64,000 nt of DNA from CAMPJU01 sp036675265 (lineage in GTDB: Bacteria; Pseudomonadota; Gammaproteobacteria; Xanthomonadales; Xanthomonadaceae), in NCBI GenBank assembly GCA_036675265.1, contig JAKFFJ010000076.1, forward strand, positions 1 to 64,000, written 5' to 3'. A model generated the notes under the pieces. It was not told the origin of the DNA. It made no database searches and saw nothing but the letters and a program-made list of their open reading frames with translations. The position numbers and the translations under genes were made by a program. Positions within the stretch are counted from its first letter, which is position 1. Every line of letters begins with the position of its first letter. This document shows positions 25,073 to 33,217 of the stretch, one piece after another.

Positions 25073-26752
25073 TCAGAAATACTTGATGGCCTGTATCCAG
25101 AAGCGTCCCGACTTGTCGGGCGCGGAGATCGCGTCCTCGTCGCCGAGCTTCACCGCGTAGTACGCGCGGATCGCGAAGTTGCCCGGCTCGTCCCACGTGG
25201 CGCCGACGCCGGCGCCGCTCAGGGTCCGGTGGTTGTCGCCGGCGAACCACGGGTCGTGGTTGACCGTGATACGCCCGGCATCAACGAAGCCGAGGACGTG
25301 CACCTCGCCCGGCACGCGCGCCGAAAGTCCAGCGAGCAACAGGTGCGCCTCGACATTCGCGAGATGGCCTTCGTCGCCGAACGCCTCGCCCTGCGGATAG
25401 GCGCGCACGCCTTCCATTCCGCCGAGCACGAGTTTCTCGGACTGGTCGAGGTTCTTCGATGCGAGTTGGGACGTGAACGATCCACGCAACGACAGTGTGT
25501 CGGTGACGCGCTGCTGTCGCGCCACGTTGAACCACAACTTGCCGTACGAGCCGTCGGTGCGCGCGGTGGCGGCATCTTCGGCCAGGGCCGCCGGGGTCCG
25601 GATGTCGAGCGATCCCGCCGAGTAGCTCAGCACGAACGTGGTCACGCCGCCGCCACCGAACCCATCCCGGTGGCTGCCGTAGAGGCTGGGCGTCAGCACG
25701 CGGGCGTCGCGATCGGTGACGACCGGGACCAGGTCGATCCGGTCCTGGAACTTGCGGTCTTCCGCCGCCAGGCCGAAATAGAGGCTGGTGTCGCGCGAAC
25801 GGATCAGCGGATAGGCGCCGTAGACGCTGAAGACGTCCGCGCTGCCGTGTGCGTCGAGCATTTCGAACTGCTCTCCCAGCTCGTATTCCAGCCGGCTGTA
25901 GGCAATGCCGGCCGTCGCCCGGCCGAACAGCATCTGGTACGACGCGTGGCCGTACCTCAGCCCCGAGCCGGAGGTCAGGACGTGCAACGACGCGACGTCG
26001 CCGCGGCCGAGTGGGTTGTTGAGGTTGACCGTGGCCCCGACGCGATACTCGCCGGTATACGGGTTGCCCGCGTTGTCGGCATAGAGGCTGCCCGTCACGC
26101 GTTGGCCGGGCACGACTTCCACGATCAGGTCGGAGCTTCCCGGCGCGGTGCCTGGCACCAGCGTCGAGCGCACGTTCACTCCAGGGATGTCCGAAAGCAG
26201 CAGCAGCCGGTGTTCAAGGGGATCGATGGTGATCGGGTCGCCGCCTTCGATGCCGTCGAGGACGCCACGCACGAGGCCGTCGGAGAGGCTGGCCTCGTTG
26301 CGAAGCGTCACTTGTCCATAGGTCCCTTCGCTGACCGCGATGGTCACGACGTGGTCGGAGATGTCCTGCGCGGGCAGGTAGGCGCGCGCAACGAAATAGC
26401 CACTGCCACGGTAGTGCGCAGTGATGCGCGCCGCCATGGCCTGCAGGTCCGGCAGCGTGTATTCCCTGCCCGGCACGAACCCGGAGACGGCGACCAGTTC
26501 CGCCGCGGTGAATGCATCGGCACCGGAAACCTGCAACGCCGAGACAAGGGCGCGCACGGTATGCGCGCCGGCGGCGGTCGTGGCCGTCGCTTCCTCGATG
26601 CGCACCTCGGGGGGCGCCTGTTCCGCGACGGGCGGTGGCGGCAACTGCCTGAGCTGGCTGCCGGCGCCCGGGATCTGCTGGGCCTGGGCGGCATGGCCGA
26701 AGGCCAGCAGCAGGAGCGGCAGGTAGGGTGTCGCCTGTTTCATGTGTTTCAT
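25073..26752 (-). CDS. Two-partner secretion transporter (TpsB; ShlB/FhaC/HecB family)
   Basis: A 559-residue outer-membrane transporter for the downstream exoprotein. It has a signal peptide (about 1-24), a Pro-rich linker (QLPPPPVAEQAPP), one or two POTRA domains (about 45-200, ending DPITIDPLEHRLLLLSDIPGV) and a C-terminal 16-strand beta barrel that ends in Phe (IQAIKYF). The barrel carries the VRAYPQGEAFGDEG block typical of the family. AGGA lies 6-7 nt before the ATG at 26752, which favours it over a second ATG three codons later. The gap to the exoprotein gene is 52 bp. Confidence 0.93.
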   Translation of the reverse strand: MKHMKQATPYLPLLLLAFGHAAQAQQIPGAGSQLRQLPPPPVAEQAPPEVRIEEATATTAAGAHTVRALVSALQVSGADAFTAAELVAVSGFVPGREYTLPDLQAMAARITAHYRGSGYFVARAYLPAQDISDHVVTIAVSEGTYGQVTLRNEASLSDGLVRGVLDGIEGGDPITIDPLEHRLLLLSDIPGVNVRSTLVPGTAPGSSDLIVEVVPGQRVTGSLYADNAGNPYTGEYRVGATVNLNNPLGRGDVASLHVLTSGSGLRYGHASYQMLFGRATAGIAYSRLEYELGEQFEMLDAHGSADVFSVYGAYPLIRSRDTSLYFGLAAEDRKFQDRIDLVPVVTDRDARVLTPSLYGSHRDGFGGGGVTTFVLSYSAGSLDIRTPAALAEDAATARTDGSYGKLWFNVARQQRVTDTLSLRGSFTSQLASKNLDQSEKLVLGGMEGVRAYPQGEAFGDEGHLANVEAHLLLAGLSARVPGEVHVLGFVDAGRITVNHDPWFAGDNHRTLSGAGVGATWDEPGNFAIRAYYAVKLGDEDAISAPDKSGRFWIQAIKYF

Positions 26753-27131
26753 GGGGATTCCTGGGAGGTTCCGGCCGCGACCCACCAGCGCCGGGCAATG
26801 CGGCCCTGCGCCATCGGTGGCAATCGCGCAGTGGCTTGACGCCCACTGTCGTGGGCACGGGGATTCGGCGACGACCGAGCTAGCCGCCGATCGGCAGCAG
26901 GCTTGGCTGGAGTAGGAGCGTGGGCAACGCCAGGAAGATGCTCGTTACGTAACCAGGACCGTCCTTGACGGTGGCCGGCGAGCGCGAAACCGATACTGGC
27001 GTGCGAAGGGCCACGACTTCGTGGCGAACCGTAGGTGCGGAGTGCGCTGGCGGTATCGGCCAGCGTCCTGGTGACTCACGCGAGTAGGCGCTTCGGGCGA
27101 TGAACCCGACGTGAGGTCCGGCGCTGCTTGC
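26753..27131. other. Gene-free 379-bp region with several small palindromes
   Basis: No convincing gene lies between tpsB and glnB. The region holds a perfect palindrome GTTACGTAAC (26944-26953), rare in such GC-rich DNA, and several short hairpins: GCCCAC-TGTC-GTGGGC (26841-26856), ACCGTC-CTT-GACGGT near 26970, CCACGA-CT-TCGTGG (27011-27024), and CCGATAC near 26990 pairing with GTATCGG near 27055. As leader of tpsB on the minus strand it could hold an operator or a structured RNA. I see no match to a known riboswitch and no clear promoter. Confidence 0.5.
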
Positions 27132-27470
27132 CTACAGGGCGTCCCCGTCCAGCTCGCCCGTGCGGATGCGGACCACGCGCTCGAGGTCCCACACGAAGAT
27201 CTTGCCGTCGCCGATCTTGCCGGTGCCGGCCGCCTTCATGACGGCCTCGACCACCGCATCGACCTGGTCGTCGCCCACCGCGACCTCCAGCTTGATCTTG
27301 GGCAGGAAGTCGACGACGTACTCGGCGCCGCGGTACAGCTCGGTATGGCCCTTCTGGCGCCCGAAGCCCTTGACCTCGGTGGCGGTGATGCCGGCCACGC
27401 CGGCATCGGCCAGCGCCTCGCGCACGTCGTCGAGCTTGAAGGGCTTGATGATCGCCATGACCATCTTCAT
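27132..27470 (-). CDS. glnB: Nitrogen regulatory protein P-II
   Basis: A 112-residue trimeric signal protein that reports 2-oxoglutarate and glutamine status to GlnE, NtrB and other partners. The T-loop with the uridylylation site Y51 (GHTELYRGAEYVVDFLPK) is intact. The MKMVMAIIKPFKLDDVREAL start and the C-terminal GKIFVWDLERVVRIRTGE block are typical. ATG 27470 gives the canonical 112 residues. No amtB neighbour is present, which fits GlnB better than GlnK. It is divergent from ubiK. Confidence 0.95.
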   Translation of the reverse strand: MKMVMAIIKPFKLDDVREALADAGVAGITATEVKGFGRQKGHTELYRGAEYVVDFLPKIKLEVAVGDDQVDAVVEAVMKAAGTGKIGDGKIFVWDLERVVRIRTGELDGDAL

Positions 27471-27607
27471 CGCGGTCTCCGCTGGTGTCCGGGGCTCGCG
27501 GCAGGATAGCGTGCGGCAACTTCCGATGCGTCGTGGCCGCGGCCGCCGACGCCCCGGCGACCGGGTGCGCCGCATACTGCCGGCCTGCCCACGGGAGCCT
27601 GCCGAAG

Positions 27608-27859
27608 ATGATCGACCTCGCCACCATCGACGACCTCGCCCGCCGCCTCAGCGGCCTGTTGCCCCCCGGCCTGCGCGACGGTCGCGACGAGTTGCAGCAG
27701 AACTTCAAGGCCGTGCTCCAGGCGGGCTTGTCCCGCCTGGACCTGGTGACGCGCGAGGAGTTCGAGGTGCAGCGCGCGGTCTTGCGCCAGACCCGCGAGA
27801 AGGTCGAGGCGTTGCAGCGCACGCTGTCCGACCTCGAGGCGCAGTTGCCGCCGCGATGA
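27608..27859 (+). CDS. ubiK: Ubiquinone biosynthesis accessory factor UbiK
   Basis: An 83-residue protein of the UbiK/YqiC family, a membrane-associated coiled-coil factor needed for efficient aerobic ubiquinone synthesis. After a short N-terminal helix, residues 40-80 form a long heptad region (REEFEVQRAVLRQTREKVEALQ, here split as REEFEVQRAVLRQ and TREKVEALQ). Length and the QNFKAVLQAGLSRLDLV block are typical. The stop overlaps the comM ATG as ATGA. Confidence 0.9.
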   Translation: MIDLATIDDLARRLSGLLPPGLRDGRDELQQNFKAVLQAGLSRLDLVTREEFEVQRAVLRQTREKVEALQRTLSDLEAQLPPR

Positions 27860-29376
27860 CCCTCGCGCTGGTGCATGGACGCGCCCGCGTCGGCGTGTCG
27901 GCGCCGGCCGTGCAGGTGGAAGTCCAGCTCGCGGGCGGCCTGCCGCGGATGTCGATCGTCGGCCTGCCGGCGACTGCGGTGCGCGAAGCAAAGGATCGCG
28001 TGCGCGCGGCGATCCGCAGCTCGCAGTTCGAGTTCCCCGCCCGCGCGATCACCGTCAACCTCGCGCCGGCGGACCTGCCCAAGGACGGTGGCCGGTTCGA
28101 CCTGGCGATCGCGCTCGGCATCCTCGCCGCCAGCGGGCAGGTCCCGCGCGACGCGCTCGCGGCGTGCGAGTTCCACGGCGAGCTTGGCCTCACCGGCGAA
28201 CTGCGCGCGGTGGACGGCATCCTGCCGGCGGCGTTGGCGGCGGGACGGGCGGGGCGCCGGCTGGTGGTCCCGGCGGGCAATGGCGCGGAGGCCGGACTCG
28301 CGCGCGGGGTCGAGGTGCGGACGGCGCGCACCTTGCTGGAGGTCTGCGCGGCCCTGGCCGGGCGCAAGTCGTTGCCCGCGCCGGACATCGTGCCAGGAGC
28401 GGTGGCATCGAGCGGGCCGGACTTGTCGGACGTGCGCGGGCAGTCGCGTGCGCGCCGCGCGCTGGAGATCGCGGCCGCCGGTGGACACCACCTGCTCCTG
28501 GTCGGCCCGCCCGGCTGCGGCAAGACACTGCTGGCGTCACGGTTGCCGGGGTTGTTGCCGGTGGCGTCCGAGGAGGAAGCGCTCGAAACCGCGGCGATCG
28601 CTTCCGTCAGCGGCATCCATGCAGGGCGTGGCGGGTTGGACCCTGCTCGCTGGCGACAACGACCGTTCCGTGCACCGCACCACACGGCCAGCGCGGTGGC
28701 GCTCGTCGGCGGCGGTTCGCCGCCCCGGCCCGGCGAGGTGTCGCTCGCCCACCACGGCGTGCTGTTCCTGGACGAGTTGCCGGAATGGAGCAGGCAGGCC
28801 CTGGAGGTGCTTCGCGAGCCGCTCGAGTCCGGCACCGTCACGATCTCGCGCGCCGCGCGGCAGAGCGAATACCCGGCCCGGTTCCAGCTGGTGGGCGCGA
28901 TGAACCCGTGCCCGTGCGGCTGGGCTGGCGACGCCGGTGGGCGTTGCCGTTGCCCCGGCGACGCGATCGCCCGCTATCGCGGCCGCGTGTCAGGGCCGTT
29001 GCTGGACCGCATCGACCTGCATGTGGAAGTCCCGCGGCTTCCGCCGGCGCAGCTGCGGCCCGATGCGCCTGCAGGGGAATCCAGTGCGGTCGTGCGCGCG
29101 CGGGTCGAAGGCGCACGCGCGATCGCGATGGCGCGCGGCGGCGTCGTGAATGCGCGCCTGGACCATGCGGGCACGCTCGCCGCCTGCCGCCTCGACACGG
29201 CGGACCAGGCGCTGCTGGAGCACGCCGTCGACGCGTTGCAACTGTCGGCGCGCGCCATGCAGCGCGTGTTGCGGGTGGCGCGGACGATCGCGGACCTTGC
29301 CGGGGATGCCGGCATCGCGAGCGCGCACCTCACCGAGGCGCTGGGCTACCGGCCGCTCGACCGGGCGCCTGCCTGA
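27856..29376 (+). CDS. comM: YifB/ComM family AAA+ protein
   Basis: A 506-residue hexameric branch-migration helicase of the ComM/YifB family, which helps heteroduplex growth in natural transformation. An N-terminal Lon-substrate-like domain (1-170) precedes the Mg-chelatase-type AAA+ core. Walker A is GPPGCGKT at 217-224. Walker B is LFLDELPEW. The zinc-finger-like CPCGWAGDAGGRCRCPG insert and the C-terminal Mg-chelatase helical domain follow. It overlaps ubiK by 4 bp and ends 3 bp from a convergent gene. comF, another competence-type gene, is elsewhere in the window. Confidence 0.95.
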   Translation: MTLALVHGRARVGVSAPAVQVEVQLAGGLPRMSIVGLPATAVREAKDRVRAAIRSSQFEFPARAITVNLAPADLPKDGGRFDLAIALGILAASGQVPRDALAACEFHGELGLTGELRAVDGILPAALAAGRAGRRLVVPAGNGAEAGLARGVEVRTARTLLEVCAALAGRKSLPAPDIVPGAVASSGPDLSDVRGQSRARRALEIAAAGGHHLLLVGPPGCGKTLLASRLPGLLPVASEEEALETAAIASVSGIHAGRGGLDPARWRQRPFRAPHHTASAVALVGGGSPPRPGEVSLAHHGVLFLDELPEWSRQALEVLREPLESGTVTISRAARQSEYPARFQLVGAMNPCPCGWAGDAGGRCRCPGDAIARYRGRVSGPLLDRIDLHVEVPRLPPAQLRPDAPAGESSAVVRARVEGARAIAMARGGVVNARLDHAGTLAACRLDTADQALLEHAVDALQLSARAMQRVLRVARTIADLAGDAGIASAHLTEALGYRPLDRAPA

Positions 29377-29379
29377 CGG

Positions 29380-29877
29380 TCAGTCGTTGCCGAATCCGCG
29401 CGCGCCGCCGTTGCTGAAGCCCAATCCGTTCTTCGCCTTTTCAATCACCGTGCGGGAATCCTCGCGCAGCTGGTCGCGCTCGGCGACGGTCATGCAGACC
29501 TTCACCTTGCGGTGGCTGCCGGTCTTCAGGACGCGCTCGCAGACGACCCGCTGGCCCTGCACGTCGTTGATGGTGGCGTTGATCTGTTCCAGCAGGTTGA
29601 ACGCCTCGACCTGGGCGTCATCGTCCAGGTCGGCGACGGTGTCCTTGCCCTCGATCATCGCCAGCAGGCGCACCTGGCGCGCGGCGAGTTCCTCGCGTTC
29701 CGGGCCGGCCATTTCCTCGAAGTCGCCTTCGCCCGCCCGGACGTCTGCGAGCAGCTCGGTCTGCTGCGCGCGGATGTCGGCAAGGTTGCGGCCCGCGGCG
29801 TCATCCGCACTGGCGTTGAAGCTGGCGATCAGGCACGCGCCGAGCAAGGCCGCGGCGAGTCGATGGTGGTGGCGCAT
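29380..29877 (-). CDS. Secreted protein of unknown function (intact copy of a tandem pair)
   Basis: A 165-residue protein with a signal peptide (1-22, cut after FNASA). Mature sequence is polar and helical. It contains ADIRAQQTELLADVRAGEG, a VEAFNLLEQINATIND block and two cysteines (VVCERVLKTG, VKVCMTVAERD) that may form a disulfide. I do not recognise a domain. The upstream sequence on the same strand (29979-about 30310) is a decayed copy of its C-terminal two thirds. The 3' end faces comM across 3 bp. Confidence 0.75.
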   Translation of the reverse strand: MRHHHRLAAALLGACLIASFNASADDAAGRNLADIRAQQTELLADVRAGEGDFEEMAGPEREELAARQVRLLAMIEGKDTVADLDDDAQVEAFNLLEQINATINDVQGQRVVCERVLKTGSHRKVKVCMTVAERDQLREDSRTVIEKAKNGLGFSNGGARGFGND

Positions 29878-29978
29878 GGCGTGTCCCCTGGGATCAGTTG
29901 GTCGATTGACCAGGAACCTAACAGCGCCTCCGGCGTGATGTCGACTGCCAAAAGTCGTGGAAACGCGGGCAACTCCTT

Positions 29979-30310
29979 TCAGTTGTCGCTGCCGGAGCCG
30001 TGGCCCGGGAACAGTCCGCCCCTGGCCTTTTCCACCACGATCCGGGAGTCCTCGCGCAACGGGTCGCGCTCTGCGACGGCATGCAGATCTCCACCTTGCG
30101 GTGGTGCCCGTCTTGCGTTCCGTTTCGCACACCATCCGGTCGCCCCGGATGCCGTTGATGGTCGCGTTGATCTGCTCGAGCAGGGTGAACGCCTCGACCT
30201 GCCCCGCGTCGTCGCGCTGTTGGCGGTGTCCCTGCCTTCAATCAGCGAGCAGCCGGGCCTGGCGTGGCGCTGGACCTGGTGCCGGACCGCGGATCGGGCC
30301 GGCGCCCGCG
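29979..30310 (-). pseudogene. Frameshifted tandem copy of the adjacent secreted-protein gene
   Basis: Pieces of the neighbouring protein recur here in shifting frames on the minus strand: SLIEGRDTA (intact copy MIEGKDTVA), then VEAFTLLEQINATINGIRGD with MVCETERKTG, then GHHRKVEICMP, then VAERDPLREDSRIVVEKARG ending GSDN. At least two frameshifts separate these blocks and no signal peptide or start codon is evident. It is a remnant of a tandem duplication. Confidence 0.75.
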
Positions 30311-30339
30311 GCACCCGGCTGCGATATCCGGCCTTTACT

Positions 30340-30372
30340 TATGTGAATATTCAATTCATTATTTATTCAAAT
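30340..30372. promoter_or_regulatory. AT-rich palindromic control region of the LysR gene
   Basis: Positions 30335-30375 are strikingly AT-rich. They contain a perfect palindrome TGAATATTCA (30344-30353) and two more ATTCA elements (ATTCATT, ATTCAAAT), 20-50 bp before the LysR start. This looks like a LysR-type autoregulatory operator with promoter, but I cannot define exact -35 and -10 boxes. Confidence 0.45.
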
Positions 30373-30392
30373 ATATCCGGTGCCGAAAGGCC

Positions 30393-31325
30393 ATGGCCGA
30401 CACCCTTCGCCCCCGCGCGGATCCCCTGCGCCCCTTGCGCGCTTTCGCGCAGGTGGCGCGCCTCGGCTCCGTCTCCAGGGCCGCCGAAGTCCTCGGCCTC
30501 AGCCAGCCGGCCTTGTCGCTGCAGTTGCAGGCGCTCTCCCGCCAGCACGGAGTGGACTTGCTGCAGCGCAGCGGTCGGCGGCTGGTGCCGACCGAGGCCG
30601 GGGAGGCATTGCTCGCGCTGGCCCGGCCATTGGTGGACGGCATCGACGGCCTGGACCAGGCCCTGCGGGCGCGGCTGGACGCCCGGTCGCCGGAGGGCCT
30701 GTCGGTGGCGGCCGGCAGCATCGCCCTGCGGCGGCTGCTGCCGCCGGTCGTCGATGCCTGGTCCGGCGAGATGCCCCTGCAGCTCAATCACGCAGGCGGG
30801 GCCGCGGCGCTGGACCTGCTCAGGGACGGGAGCGTGGCCATCGCCGTCGGCTCGTGGCTCGACGTGCCGGCCGACATCGCGTTCGTTCCCCTCCTCCAGA
30901 GTCCAGCCAGGCTCCTCGCCCCGGCGCCCCATCCCCTTGCGCTGCTGGAACGACCGGCGATGTCCGACCTCGCGGGCCATGCCCTGGTGCTACCCCGCGA
31001 TCGGCGCAGCACGCGCCAGCTGGTCGACCTGGCCTACGGCCGCGCCGGAGTGCCGATGGTGGTGGCCCGGGCGGCGGGCGACTGGCCGGCCGTGCGGCAG
31101 CTGGTCGCGCTCGGCCAGGGCATCGCGATTTCCACCGCGCTCGCGGCCGACGTCGACGACGACGCGCGCGTGGCGGTGCGGCCGCTGCCCGATGCGTTTC
31201 CTGCCCGGCCCTATGGCATTGCGACCCGGCGGGGCCGCAGGCCGGGGCCGGCCGGGCAGGCGTTCATCGATGCGTTGCGCGCGGTCGCAGCGTCGTTCCA
31301 TGCACGCATCCAGGCGCGCGCCTGA
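30393..31325 (+). CDS. LysR family transcriptional regulator
   Basis: A 310-residue LysR-type regulator. The N-terminal winged helix-turn-helix (about 10-70) reads SVSRAAEVLGLSQPALSLQLQAL with RRLVPTEAGEALL at the wing. The remainder is a periplasmic-binding-like effector domain (about 95-300). An inducer cannot be read from sequence. ATG 30393 follows GAAAGG and gives the normal N-terminus. Neither neighbour is an obvious metabolic target: a decayed gene copy lies upstream and a convergent acyltransferase downstream. Confidence 0.9.
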   Translation: MADTLRPRADPLRPLRAFAQVARLGSVSRAAEVLGLSQPALSLQLQALSRQHGVDLLQRSGRRLVPTEAGEALLALARPLVDGIDGLDQALRARLDARSPEGLSVAAGSIALRRLLPPVVDAWSGEMPLQLNHAGGAAALDLLRDGSVAIAVGSWLDVPADIAFVPLLQSPARLLAPAPHPLALLERPAMSDLAGHALVLPRDRRSTRQLVDLAYGRAGVPMVVARAAGDWPAVRQLVALGQGIAISTALAADVDDDARVAVRPLPDAFPARPYGIATRRGRRPGPAGQAFIDALRAVAASFHARIQARA

Positions 31326-31337
31326 GCGGGGCAACCT

Positions 31338-31964
31338 TCACGGCGTGCCGTGGTGGCGTCCCTGCCAGGGCCGGTACCACGCCCGCAGCCTGGCGATGTC
31401 CGATTCCATGTCTTCGCCCGGCATCACCGGGGGGCCGATCCCGATCACCTTGTCCGGATAGTGGAAGTAGGCCGGCAGGACCGGCACGCCGGCCTGCCGG
31501 GCGATCTTCCAGAAACCGACCTTCCAGCGCTCGACGGGCTTGCGCGTGCCCTCCGGCGCCAGCGCGAACCAGATCGGGCGATCGGACGCGCGGACCATGT
31601 GCGCGACCTGTTCGACCACGCCGCTCGCGGCGCCGCGGTCCACCGCGATCACGCCCATCCTGCGCAGCAGCGACCCCAGCGGCCACCAGAACAGCTGGTG
31701 CTTGCCCAGCACCTTCAGCTCCAGCCCCATCGCCAGCTTCGCGGCGAATCCCCAGATGCCGTCCCAGTTGGAGGAGTGCGGCACCGCGACCAGCACCAGC
31801 TTCGGCAGGTCGGGGAATGCGCCGACCATGCGCCATCCACCCAGCCGCAACACCGTGCGGCCGATCCAGCGGGTCAACGCGTTGTACGGCACGCGTGGCA
31901 CCGAGGGCGGCAATGGCAGCACGGGGCCGTCGCGTGCGGGGGTCGGCGGATGCGCAGGGTGCAA
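31338..31964 (-). CDS. 1-acylglycerol-3-phosphate acyltransferase family protein
   Basis: A 208-residue PlsC-like acyltransferase. The catalytic HxxxxD motif is HSSNWD (about 62-67) and the phosphate-binding motif is PEGTRK. The sequence between them (GKHQLFWWPLGSLLRRMGVIAVDRG) is typical of the short group annotated as glycerol acyltransferases. The acceptor is not certain, and a second plsC is to be expected elsewhere. It starts with TTG (31964), 3 bp after the arfB stop, and is the last gene of truC–arfB–acyltransferase. Confidence 0.85.
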   Translation of the reverse strand: MHPAHPPTPARDGPVLPLPPSVPRVPYNALTRWIGRTVLRLGGWRMVGAFPDLPKLVLVAVPHSSNWDGIWGFAAKLAMGLELKVLGKHQLFWWPLGSLLRRMGVIAVDRGAASGVVEQVAHMVRASDRPIWFALAPEGTRKPVERWKVGFWKIARQAGVPVLPAYFHYPDKVIGIGPPVMPGEDMESDIARLRAWYRPWQGRHHGTP

Positions 31965-31967
31965 GCG

Positions 31968-32384
31968 TCAGTCCCAGTCGCGCACGACGCGCGCCTTCTT
32001 CAGTTGCCCGCGGCCGCGCTTCTCGTCGACGCGGCGGCGCTTGGCCGCGCGCGAAGGCTTGGTCGCGACCCGCGGCTTCGGCACGTGCAGTCCCGCTTCG
32101 AGGAATCGCACGAGCCGGTCGCGCGCATCCTCGCGATTGCGGTCCTGGGTGCGGAAGCGTTGCGCGGCGATCACCAGGACACCGTCGGCGGTGACGCGGC
32201 GGTCGCGCCTGGCGAGCAACCGCGCGCGCACGTCGTCCGGCAACGACGGCGAACCGGCGATGTCGAAGCGCAGTTCGACCGCCGTCGCCACCTTGTTGAC
32301 GTTCTGCCCGCCCGGGCCGCTCGACCGCACGAAGCGTTCGACCAGTTCCGCCTCCGCGATGGACAGGGGCCCGACTTCGATCAT
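31968..32384 (-). CDS. arfB: Alternative ribosome-rescue factor ArfB
   Basis: A 138-residue peptidyl-tRNA hydrolase that frees ribosomes stalled on mRNAs without a stop codon. The GGQ catalytic motif is at 25-27 in SSGPGGQNVNK. The C-terminal basic tail (KPSRAAKRRRVDEKRGRGQLKKAR) that enters the empty mRNA channel is complete. Length matches ArfB rather than RF1/RF2. It overlaps truC by 4 bp (ATGA) and is 3 bp from the acyltransferase gene. Confidence 0.95.
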   Translation of the reverse strand: MIEVGPLSIAEAELVERFVRSSGPGGQNVNKVATAVELRFDIAGSPSLPDDVRARLLARRDRRVTADGVLVIAAQRFRTQDRNREDARDRLVRFLEAGLHVPKPRVATKPSRAAKRRRVDEKRGRGQLKKARVVRDWD

Positions 32385-33139
32385 GCCGGGATTGTAGGCG
32401 GGCTTCCCGTCGTGCCGAACAGCGCCAGGGCGCGCGCGAATCCGTCGTCCGGCGGCGCCTCGACCGCGAGGCGTTCGCCGCTGCGCGGATGCGTGAACGC
32501 CAATCGCTCGGCATGCAGCAACATGCGATGGATGCCGAGCCTCCGGAAGGCGCGGTTGTGCCGGCCATCGCCGTGGCTGGTGTCGCCGACCAGATGGTGC
32601 GAGGCGTGCTTGAGGTGGCGCCGGATCTGGCGGAACCGGCCGGTGTCCGGCCAGGCACGCAGCAGCGCGTAGCGCGAGGTCGCAAAGCCCGCGGAGGGGT
32701 GGTCGAGCTCGCAGGTCGCCAGCCGCGCGAAGCGGGTGACGGCGGGCTTCTTCGCCGGCTTGCCCGGGCCGCCGTCGAGCGGATGGTCGACGGTGAACGC
32801 CGCTTCCGGCCATCCGCGGCACACCGCGAGGTAGGCCTTTTCGAAGTCGCCGGCCATCAGCCCCTTGCCGAGCGCCGAGGCAGCCTGGCGATCGAACGCC
32901 AGCAACAGGCACCCGCTCGTGGCGCGGTCGAGCCGGTGCACCAGGAACACCCGCGCACCGAATTGCTCGCGCAACCGGTCGGCGGCGAAGTCGGTCTCAC
33001 CGCGGGCCAGCGCGCTGTCGTGGACCATCAGCCCCGCGGGCTTGGACACCACGGCCAGCCAGTCGTCGCGATACACGACCGGCAGCGCCGCGGGAGCAGG
33101 GTGGCCTTCGGAGGGCAAGGAGTCGTCGACGGGCCGCAA
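32381..33139 (-). CDS. truC: tRNA pseudouridine synthase of the TruC type
   Basis: A 252-residue RluA-family pseudouridine synthase without an S4 domain. The catalytic motif is HRLDRATSG with D71. The C-terminal block GRFRQIRRHLKHASHHLVGD followed by TSHGDGRHNRAFR is characteristic of TruC, which modifies U65 in tRNA. The start used is TTG at 33139. A start further in would remove the first strand VVYRDDWLAVVSKPAG. It is divergent from tamA and coupled to arfB. Confidence 0.9.
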   Translation of the reverse strand: MRPVDDSLPSEGHPAPAALPVVYRDDWLAVVSKPAGLMVHDSALARGETDFAADRLREQFGARVFLVHRLDRATSGCLLLAFDRQAASALGKGLMAGDFEKAYLAVCRGWPEAAFTVDHPLDGGPGKPAKKPAVTRFARLATCELDHPSAGFATSRYALLRAWPDTGRFRQIRRHLKHASHHLVGDTSHGDGRHNRAFRRLGIHRMLLHAERLAFTHPRSGERLAVEAPPDDGFARALALFGTTGSPPTIPA

Positions 33140-33217
33140 GGCCGGCCATTATCGAACCTCCACGCCAGCAAAGCGTTCCTTAATCGGGCCTTGACGCGCC
33201 CTCCGTATGCTGCGGCG

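Noticed and set aside
26753..27131. Cyclic-di-GMP or other known riboswitch before tpsB
   Set aside because: I looked for the conserved GEMM core and other familiar cores and found none; only short unrelated hairpins are present.
29918..30314. Small genes between the secreted protein and the LysR gene
   Set aside because: Each short frame contains only a fragment of the neighbouring protein and they fit together as one frameshifted copy.
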